Positions 57,800-64,000 of a stretch of DNA of 64,000 nt are shown here, piece by piece. Both the position numbers and the translations under genes were made by a program. The notes below the pieces were generated by a model. The model saw only the letters and a program-made list of their open reading frames with translations. It did no database searches and was not told where the DNA came from. Source of the DNA: Acidobacteriota bacterium (GTDB taxonomy: Bacteria; Acidobacteriota; Terriglobia; Terriglobales; Acidobacteriaceae); the NCBI GenBank assembly GCA_013289685.1, contig JABCZL010000019.1, forward strand, positions 1 through 64,000. Direction: 5' to 3'. Every line of letters begins with the position of its first letter. The first letter of the stretch is position 1.

Positions 57800-59392
57800 A
57801 TGACCACGTCGCCCTTTCCGCTTCCCGAGGAATTCAACGCGGCGTCCTATTTCGTGGACCGCCACATCGCCGAAGGACGCGGCGACAAGATCGCAATAGA
57901 ATGCGACGACCGGCGCGTCACCTACCGCCAGCTGTTTGAGTTGGTGAATCGGGTTGGAAACGCCCTCAAGAAGTTGGGCGTGCGGCCGGAGGAACGCGTC
58001 TTCCTGCTCTTGCTGGACACGCCGGAATTTGCCGCCAGCTTTTTCGGGGCCATCAAAATCGGAGCTGCGGCCGTCCCCGTGAACACGCTGCTGAAGTCCG
58101 CCGATTACGAATTCTTGCTCAACAACTCACGAGCGCGAGTGGTGATCGTCAGCAATTCTCTCTTCCCACACCTGCAGGCTATTCCGCCAAAGAAACTCGA
58201 TTATGTGGAAACGTTCATCGTCGTTGGAGGCGCAGACGCGGCTGACACGCTATCGTTCGAGGACTGGATTCACGACAGCTCTGCTACTCTCGGCGCGGCG
58301 CGCACCAGCAAAGATGACGCCGCCTTCTGGCTTTATTCTTCGGGAAGTACGGGCAGGCCGAAGGCATGTGTGCATCTGCAGCATGACATGGTGGTGTGCG
58401 CCGAACGTTATGCCAAGGCGATTCTGAAGGCCACGGAGAGCGACCGTTTCTTCAGCGTGGCCAAACTGTTTTTCGCCTATGGGCTGGGCAACGGACTCTA
58501 TTTTTCGCTGGCCGTGGGAGCAACCAGCATCCTGCTGCCCGGGCCTCCCCGGCCGGAAAACGTTTTCGATGTAGTAGAACGCTTTCGTCCGACGCTGTTT
58601 TTCTCGGTGCCTTCCAACTACGCGAAGTTGCTGGCACACGTGCCGGAGGCGGGACGTGATCCCGATTTTTCTTCGGTCCGCCACGCGGTGTCGGCGGGAG
58701 AATGCCTCCCAGCGGCCATCTTTCACCGCTTCAAAGAGCGCTTTGGCGTGGAGATTCTCGATGCGATCGGGTCGACGGAAGCGCTGCACATGTTCATCGC
58801 GAACCGGCCGGGCGCGGTAAAACCTGGCTCCAGCGGCACCGTCATTCCTGGATTTGAAGCACGCATCGTAGACGAAAATAATCAGCCGGTCGAGCGCGGC
58901 GAAATGGGAGATCTGATCATCAAAACCGATGCCGCCTGCTCCTGCTATTGGAACCAGCACGAAAAAACGAAAGACACGATCGCCGGCCACTGGATGCGCA
59001 CCGGCGACCGCTACTATGAAGACGCCGACGGATACTTCTGGTATGCGGGACGCTCCGATGACATGCTGAAAGTCAGCGGCGCCTGGGTTAGCCCGATTGA
59101 GATCGAGAACCAGCTTCTCGAACATCAGGAAGTTCAGGAAGCCGCAGTCGTCGGACGAAAAGATGACGACGGTCTGGTAAAAACAGTAGCTTGCGTTGTG
59201 TTGCGCGACGGCAAACGCGGAAGTCCCGAAGTTGCATCGGAATTGCAGCGTTTCGTTCTGCAGCGCCTGCCCGTCTTCAAGCGGCCGCACCGCATCGAGT
59301 TCTTTCTCGAGCTCCCGAAAACGGCGACCGGAAAATTGCAACGCTACCGTTTGCGCCAGGGCCCGGCTAGCGACTCCTTCGGAGGATCATGA
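57800..59392 (+). CDS. Benzoate-CoA ligase family enzyme
   Basis: The 530-residue protein starts at the ATG at 57800. AMP-binding motifs are present: LYSSGSTGRPKACVH (P-loop-like), then AYGLGNGLYFSL, SAGECLPAAIF, DAIGSTEALHMF, MRTGDRYYEDADGYFWYAGR and the C-terminal catalytic Lys region PKTATGKLQRYR. The segment order, the Gly-Asn-Gly stretch and SAGE are typical of benzoate-CoA ligases (BclA/BadA type). It should form an aryl-CoA thioester with ATP. Its stop overlaps the start of the deaminase gene by four bases (59389-59392). The precise acid substrate cannot be given. Confidence 0.87.
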   Translation: MTTSPFPLPEEFNAASYFVDRHIAEGRGDKIAIECDDRRVTYRQLFELVNRVGNALKKLGVRPEERVFLLLLDTPEFAASFFGAIKIGAAAVPVNTLLKSADYEFLLNNSRARVVIVSNSLFPHLQAIPPKKLDYVETFIVVGGADAADTLSFEDWIHDSSATLGAARTSKDDAAFWLYSSGSTGRPKACVHLQHDMVVCAERYAKAILKATESDRFFSVAKLFFAYGLGNGLYFSLAVGATSILLPGPPRPENVFDVVERFRPTLFFSVPSNYAKLLAHVPEAGRDPDFSSVRHAVSAGECLPAAIFHRFKERFGVEILDAIGSTEALHMFIANRPGAVKPGSSGTVIPGFEARIVDENNQPVERGEMGDLIIKTDAACSCYWNQHEKTKDTIAGHWMRTGDRYYEDADGYFWYAGRSDDMLKVSGAWVSPIEIENQLLEHQEVQEAAVVGRKDDDGLVKTVACVVLRDGKRGSPEVASELQRFVLQRLPVFKRPHRIEFFLELPKTATGKLQRYRLRQGPASDSFGGS

Positions 59393-59829
59393 ACGATCTC
59401 GAATTACTGCAAGAGGCGTTGGAAGAGGCACGCAAGGGACTGCGCGAAGGTGGCTTGCCGATCGGATCGGTTCTTGCCGATAAGCAAGGGCAGATTGTGG
59501 CTCGCGGACATAACCTGCGAGTACAGAGCGGCGATCCAACGGCGCATGCCGAAACCGTATGCCTCCGCAACGCAGGCCGCCGACGGGATTGGGCGGAGTT
59601 GACGCTGGTCAGCACTTTGAGCCCCTGCATCATGTGCACGGGCACCGCATTGCTGTTTCGTATTCCCTGTATCGTGATTGGTGAGAATCGAAACTTTCTG
59701 GGCGCTGAGGATCTCTTCCGGCAGCACGGTGCGAGAGTCGTGGTGCTCGACGATGAGGAGTGCATTCGCATGATGCGCGAGTTCATCGGCGCACATGCCG
59801 ACCTGTGGAATGAGGATATCGGGAAGTAG
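59389..59829 (+). CDS. Nucleoside/cytosine deaminase family protein
   Basis: The 146-residue protein has the zinc deaminase motifs: TAHAETVCL (zinc His and proton-shuttle Glu) and STLSPCIMCTGTALL (two Cys ligands). This PCxxC spacing and length resemble yeast cytosine deaminase and guanine/nucleoside deaminases more than TadA. It is translationally coupled to the CoA ligase (ATGA overlap). Expected action is hydrolytic removal of an amino group from a base or pterin-like substrate. Which one is unknown. Confidence 0.84.
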   Translation: MNDLELLQEALEEARKGLREGGLPIGSVLADKQGQIVARGHNLRVQSGDPTAHAETVCLRNAGRRRDWAELTLVSTLSPCIMCTGTALLFRIPCIVIGENRNFLGAEDLFRQHGARVVVLDDEECIRMMREFIGAHADLWNEDIGK

Positions 59830-59843
59830 CGCGATTCGAGCGA

Positions 59844-60005
59844 TCAGCGCGTCGACGGAGGATGCCTGTCCGTCTTCGGAGGAGGCACGGTTTCACTCGC
59901 TGATAGAGCGGTCTTCAAATCCCACCTGCACAACGGACACCGCGTCGCTACCGAGTAGACGATGCGGCCAAACGCGACGCATTGGGTGTTGGGACAAACT
60001 CTCAC
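59844..60005 (-). CDS. Small zinc-ribbon protein
   Basis: A GTG at 60005 with GTGAGG just upstream opens a 53-residue protein; a TTG at 60050 would add 15. VCPNTQCVAFGRIVY and ATRCPLCRWDLK give the two Cys knuckles of a zinc ribbon, a pattern common in small acidobacterial proteins. The tail is Pro/Ser-rich. It converges with the deaminase gene. Confidence 0.55.
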   Translation of the reverse strand: MRVCPNTQCVAFGRIVYSVATRCPLCRWDLKTALSASETVPPPKTDRHPPSTR

Positions 60006-60294
60006 ATCGACCTCACAAGCCGCCGCCGAAACTGCGGATGCCGTTTTCAATATGAATTCGAGCGGCCCAGAACCTCACACTAGCACGACGCTCGGAACCG
60101 GACGAACTTGTTTTCGCCTGCCACGGATCGATTTTTCTTCTGGTTGAGTTTGGAGCGCTGGCTTTAAACCTCAACTCGCGGCGCGTGCGGAAGCGCTGCA
60201 ACAAACCTGAGGCCCGCTCCGCGATGGGCCTGCCCTCGCAGTGTTACAATCCCACCCCAATCGCACAGGGCAATGGTAAGGAGCAGCCTACTTA

Positions 60295-61737
60295 ATGGAG
60301 CCATCAACGCCGGCGCCTTCTCAAAGCGCGAACCAAAGCGCAGACTACGGCTTGCGGCGCGGAATTCTTTCGCCGATGGAAACTCTGGCGCAGTCGGTCT
60401 CGACCATGGCGCCCACCACTACGCCCGCAGCGACGATTCCGCTAGTCTGCGCGCTCGCCGGCAACGGCACGTGGCTCGCCTACGTGCTCGCCACCGCGGC
60501 AATATTTCTGGTGGGACTGTGCATCGCTCGCTATGCCCGTCTTTCGGCATCTCCTGGTTCGCTCTATACCTACGCATCAATGACGCTGCCCCCATGGCTC
60601 TCCGCGACCGTCGCGTGGAGCTTGTTGCTGGCCTACGTCGCCACGGGATCGAGCGTGATTGGCGGGTTTTATCACTACGCGATCTTGTTGTTGCACGATG
60701 CCACGGGTCACGTTTTCTCCGTAATGTTCGCAGTGTTTCTGTCGCTGCTGGTCACGGGAGTTTCGATCTGGATTGCTTATCGCGACGTGAAGATTTCCGC
60801 CCGGCTCATGCTGGCGATTGAAGCCGCATCCGTTTCTGTGATTGTGATCGTGGTTGCGCTCGTGCTCTATCGCCACGGCTGGCACCTGGATGGCGATCAA
60901 CTCCATCTTCATGGCATGACCGGGAGCGGACTCCGCCTCGGCCTGGTATTGGCGCTGTTTAGTTTTGTGGGATTTGAAAGTGCCACCACGCTGGGCGCGG
61001 AGGCGCGCAATCCGCTGAAGACGATTCCCCGCGCGGTGATTCAGAGCGCCATTCTGGCGGGCGCTTTCTTCACGGTGTGCGCGTACGCGGAAGTGCTGGG
61101 CTTCCACCTTGTAGGTCAAGACCTCGGCACGACTCCGGATCAAATGCACGTCATCGCCCGGGTAGGCGGCGTTCCGGTGCTCGGGATCCTGATCGACATC
61201 GGCGCGCTGGTAAGTATGTTTGCCGGCACTCTCGCCTGCATAACGGCCGCGGCGCGCGTGCTGTTGCGGATGGCGCACGATGGGCTGGCGCATGACTCGC
61301 TGCGGACGACTCATGCCCGCAACCATACTCCGAGCCGGGCCGTGGTCATCACCGGCATCGTGGCGGTGCTGCCGGTGGCGGCGCTGGCATATCGCGGCGC
61401 CAGTGGACTGGATGTGTATGGCTGGTTGGGCGCGCTCGCGACCTACGGCTTCATCGTGACGTACGCGCTGGTGTGCCTGGCCCTGCCGCGCTATTTGCGG
61501 CAGCATGACGCATTCCATGCCGGCGCGCAGGTTCTGCCGTGGTTGGCTGGGGCGGCCATGCTGCTCGCGCTGGTCGGCAATCTTTATCCGGTGCCCGAAG
61601 GCCCTTACGGCAAGCTGCCCTACATCTATCTCGCATACTTGGTTGCGGGACTGGGGTGGTTTGCGGTTCGCGCTCGAAGCAAGGCGACAAGCAAGCAGGC
61701 GGGGCCTGCGGAGCACGTGGAGCTATCCGAGCCATAA
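60295..61737 (+). CDS. APC-superfamily amino acid permease
   Basis: The 480-residue protein has 12 predicted transmembrane helices. The first helix region (SPMETLAQSVSTMAPTTTPA, then ATIPLVCALAGNGTWLAYVL), the central FSFVGFESATTLGAEARNPL and KTIPRAVIQSAI are diagnostic of APC permeases (the F-x-GFE-x-x-x-x-x-E-x-x-NP motif). It imports or exchanges amino acids or polyamines at the inner membrane. A GTAAGGAG lies ahead of the ATG at 60295. It is monocistronic by position. The substrate is not known. Confidence 0.9.
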   Translation: MEPSTPAPSQSANQSADYGLRRGILSPMETLAQSVSTMAPTTTPAATIPLVCALAGNGTWLAYVLATAAIFLVGLCIARYARLSASPGSLYTYASMTLPPWLSATVAWSLLLAYVATGSSVIGGFYHYAILLLHDATGHVFSVMFAVFLSLLVTGVSIWIAYRDVKISARLMLAIEAASVSVIVIVVALVLYRHGWHLDGDQLHLHGMTGSGLRLGLVLALFSFVGFESATTLGAEARNPLKTIPRAVIQSAILAGAFFTVCAYAEVLGFHLVGQDLGTTPDQMHVIARVGGVPVLGILIDIGALVSMFAGTLACITAAARVLLRMAHDGLAHDSLRTTHARNHTPSRAVVITGIVAVLPVAALAYRGASGLDVYGWLGALATYGFIVTYALVCLALPRYLRQHDAFHAGAQVLPWLAGAAMLLALVGNLYPVPEGPYGKLPYIYLAYLVAGLGWFAVRARSKATSKQAGPAEHVELSEP

Positions 61738-61880
61738 AAATTACTGATTTCGGCCAAAAGAATTTTCATTGGTCCTTTGCCTTTCGCTTTCGTACAACTT
61801 CGCGTACATTTGGCGGCAGAGTTTTCCAGCCTTGCGGTTGCGGATCTAAGTGCGGAGCCAACCAGCTCCCCGACCACGTC

Positions 61881-61904
61881 GTAGAAAGTCAGGTAGAAAG
61901 TCAG
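61881..61904 (+). repeat. Two tandem copies of a 12-base unit
   Basis: GTAGAAAGTCAG occurs twice in a row upstream of the second TonB-receptor gene, followed by the similar AAGGTAG. It may be a simple duplication or a regulator site. Confidence 0.4.
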
Positions 61905-61967
61905 AAGGTAGTTGCGGTCATGGACGGCTGCTCGGGACTTGTGTTTCTACCCAGAAACGAGGTTCAC

Positions 61968-64000
61968 ATGACAATGAAAATGAAAATGAGGATGATGGCT
62001 GCGAAATTCAAGCTCGGCATTTTCTTAGGGGCGGTCATTCTGCAGTTCTCTCTGTGCGCTCAGGCGCAGCAGACTCTGGGCGGCATCACCGGCACTGTAT
62101 CCGACAAGAGCGGCAGCGTCCTGCCGGACACTACGGTGACGATCGTCGGGGATCAGACCAAGCTGACGCGCACCCAGAAGACGAACGGCAATGGCGCCTA
62201 CGATTTTGTGAACCTGCCCATCGGCACCTACACTGTGACCGTCTCGCATGATGGATTTCAAACCGAGAGACTGCCGTCCATCCTGGTGCAGGCCAATCGA
62301 ACTGCGACTTTGAACGTTTCCTTGAAAGTCGGCCAGGTAGGAACCACCATCGACGTCGAGGCCGCGCCCGCCATGAACGCGGTCGACACCACCAACGGAT
62401 ACATTCTGGAGAAGGAGCAGATCGACAATATCCCGCTGCCGACCGGCAGTTTCACGGGGCTGGCGATTCTTTCTCCGGGGGTGAATGCGGAACTGCCAGG
62501 CGGTACCGGCGTCAACCAGGGCCTGGGCAACCAACCCCTCTGGGCCAATGGCCAACGCGACACCAGCAACACTTTTCTTCTCAACGGCGTCGACGCCAGC
62601 AATCTGTTCAACGGCAAGAGCACCAGTTCCGTCGCTTCGGCTCGGATTGTGAACAACACCGGCGTCTCTGGGGCCGGCAGCACCACTGCCGAAGTAATTC
62701 AGAGCACAGCATCGCCCTATCTGGCCATTGGGCAGGCCTTGCCAACGCCGGCGCCGGAAACGGTTCAGGAATTCCGCGTCAATACATCCATGTACGACGC
62801 GCAACAGGGATCGACGAGTGGCGCGCACATCGACCTGAGCACTGCCTCAGGCACGAATTCCATTCACGGCACGGCGTATATTCGCCGGGGAACCGACGCG
62901 CTGAATGCGGCTCCGTATTTCTACAAGCAAGACGGCAACATCCCTGCGAACCAGGATGTGCCTCAGTTGCACCGTTACACCGCTGGCGGAACCTTGGGAG
63001 GCGCGCTGATTAAAGACAAACTTTTCGGCTATGTCGCCTACCAGCACACTCACGCTTCTGACCTGGAGATTGGAACCTCGCGCACGGCAGTGCCCTTCGG
63101 GCTTACGGACGATCGCAGCGCGGGAGCATTAGCGAGCGTTGCCTTGAACAACTGGGGGACAACTGTGAATCCTGTGGTCGCACAGAATGATCCGAACGCG
63201 CCCCCCGGAACGATCCTCAACATCGATCCGGTCTCTTATGCGTTGTTGAATACCAAACTGCCCAACGGCCAGTTTCTATTCCCGTCGGCGAATCCAGGTT
63301 TCACGCCTACCTTGAACTTCCCGGAAAATGTTTTCCTCACGCAGCCCGCCTATTTCATAACGGATCAGGCTGTCGCAGATCTCGACTACCAGCCAACGTC
63401 AAAGGACACTTTGTCGCTGAAGTATTATTACCAGCACGATCCCACGCTCGCGCCTTTCGGCTACTCTGCGGTCGAAGGTTTTCCGCAGCACCTGGACGCA
63501 GGGAGCCAGGTTGCTTCCATCACCAATACCCAATCGATCCGGCCGAACTTCAGTGTGTCGGAAGTCTTCGGATTCATTCGCGAGAAGGTTTACAGCACGA
63601 TTGCCCAGCCATTCTCCCCGGGATCGGTGGGCATCAATAACTTTGGCTCCAGCGTTTTTCCGGGAATCACAATCGTGGACGATCTGGGAAACTTCTCCCC
63701 TGCGAACAAATACTCCGTCTTCAACGCCGGAACCACGATCGGCTCGACCGCGGCTTCCCAGGGCGCGTTCACCGGAATTTTTCAAAACCGCTGGATGCCT
63801 TCCGCCAGTGCGATCTGGAACCACGGCAAACACACGATCACTTTTGGCGGGAGCTATTCCTACACCCAGCTCAATGCGCGCGACGAAAGAACAAACGCCG
63901 GCATGATCGGCTTCACAAATTTCGATAGTTTCGTCACCGGGTCGCCGATCACCTATTCAGCCAACGGATTCATCACCACTACCTTCTTGCAAGGCGACGC
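61968..64000 (+). CDS. TonB-dependent receptor, Oar-like, cut by window end
   Basis: The reading frame from the ATG at 61968 stays open to the window end (677 residues visible). A basic Met/Lys-rich N-terminus precedes a signal helix (FKLGIFLGAVILQFSLCAQA). Next comes a carboxypeptidase-regulatory-like domain (GGITGTVSDKSGSVLPDTTV and LPIGTYTVTVSHDGF), a plug domain (IPLPTGSFTGLAIL, LNGVDASNLFNG, VQEFRVNTSMYDA, ASGTNSIHG) and the first part of the beta-barrel (LDYQPTSKDTLSLKYYYQHD). The layout matches the receptor at 49809-53324, but sequence similarity looks modest. The substrate is unknown. Confidence 0.9.
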   Translation, partial: MTMKMKMRMMAAKFKLGIFLGAVILQFSLCAQAQQTLGGITGTVSDKSGSVLPDTTVTIVGDQTKLTRTQKTNGNGAYDFVNLPIGTYTVTVSHDGFQTERLPSILVQANRTATLNVSLKVGQVGTTIDVEAAPAMNAVDTTNGYILEKEQIDNIPLPTGSFTGLAILSPGVNAELPGGTGVNQGLGNQPLWANGQRDTSNTFLLNGVDASNLFNGKSTSSVASARIVNNTGVSGAGSTTAEVIQSTASPYLAIGQALPTPAPETVQEFRVNTSMYDAQQGSTSGAHIDLSTASGTNSIHGTAYIRRGTDALNAAPYFYKQDGNIPANQDVPQLHRYTAGGTLGGALIKDKLFGYVAYQHTHASDLEIGTSRTAVPFGLTDDRSAGALASVALNNWGTTVNPVVAQNDPNAPPGTILNIDPVSYALLNTKLPNGQFLFPSANPGFTPTLNFPENVFLTQPAYFITDQAVADLDYQPTSKDTLSLKYYYQHDPTLAPFGYSAVEGFPQHLDAGSQVASITNTQSIRPNFSVSEVFGFIREKVYSTIAQPFSPGSVGINNFGSSVFPGITIVDDLGNFSPANKYSVFNAGTTIGSTAASQGAFTGIFQNRWMPSASAIWNHGKHTITFGGSYSYTQLNARDERTNAGMIGFTNFDSFVTGSPITYSANGFITTTFLQGD

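Noticed and set aside
58250..59341. Minus-strand frame (363 codons) opposite the CoA ligase
   Set aside because: Composition and position are those of a shadow of the ligase.
60577..61716. Minus-strand frame (379 codons) opposite the APC permease
   Set aside because: His/Arg/Gln-rich shadow without ribosome binding site or motif; the permease is certain.
1..64000. CRISPR array or cas genes
   Set aside because: No regularly spaced repeats and no Cas motifs were seen; the only reverse transcriptase belongs to the group II intron.

Overview
The window looks like DNA from an acidobacterium (Acidobacteriota, probably Terriglobia or a relative). The clues are Oar-like TonB-dependent receptors with a carboxypeptidase-regulatory N-terminal domain, a winged-helix/membrane regulator typical of the phylum, many very small zinc-ribbon proteins, and large secreted RHS and IPT/beta-propeller proteins. 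This is inferred from gene content only; no rRNA or marker gene is present.

Two parts meet near position 47,750. The left part (1 to about 47,748) is accessory DNA, apparently a genomic island. Its right end carries a tyrosine integrase (46,533-47,594) next to a truncated 3' half of a tRNA-Leu (47,691-47,748). A complete but different tRNA-Leu with the same UAG anticodon lies just beyond the 3' end of the integrase. No left attachment site was seen, so the island probably runs past the left edge. The right part (47,759-64,000) appears to be higher in GC and looks like resident chromosome: a maltodextrin locus (TonB receptor, exported GH13 enzyme, MFS transporter, malQ, regulator), a benzoate-CoA-ligase-like gene coupled to a deaminase, an APC permease and a second TonB receptor cut by the window end.

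Layout of the island. 1-6,030: an IS110 transposase end, small genes, an intact serine recombinase, a frameshifted second recombinase, and decayed DNA with an IS110 relic. 6,032-6,514: a type II secretion pseudopilin. 6,640-18,161: seven genes on the minus strand, in order a secreted 257-aa protein, a 1,630-aa RHS protein, a 227-aa membrane protein, an O-antigen-ligase-like protein, a TPR protein, a PGRP-type amidase and an S9 peptidase. 19,055-22,489: an internally duplicated IPT/beta-propeller lipoprotein. 22,664-26,948: small or unknown genes, then an exported protein with the Thr1/Asp17/Lys33 spacing of proteasome beta subunits. 27,397-38,980: a minus-strand defence block with a KAP P-loop NTPase, a GIY-YIG protein, type I restriction-modification genes hsdR-hsdM-hsdS, an Mrr-like nuclease, a second GIY-YIG protein and three small membrane or secreted proteins. 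39,204-43,412: a Schlafen/AlbA-type gene and a SRAP (YedK/HMCES-like) gene split in frame by a group II intron. 43,557-46,382: a run of very small genes.

The strongest points for a second look are: the group II intron, which sits one codon after the catalytic Glu of SRAP and whose maturase reading frame runs through domain V; the exported proteasome-like Ntn hydrolase; the type I RM block with extra nucleases; and the island that truncates one tRNA-Leu(UAG) while carrying another. Gene calls rest on reading translations and motifs by eye; no database search was possible.
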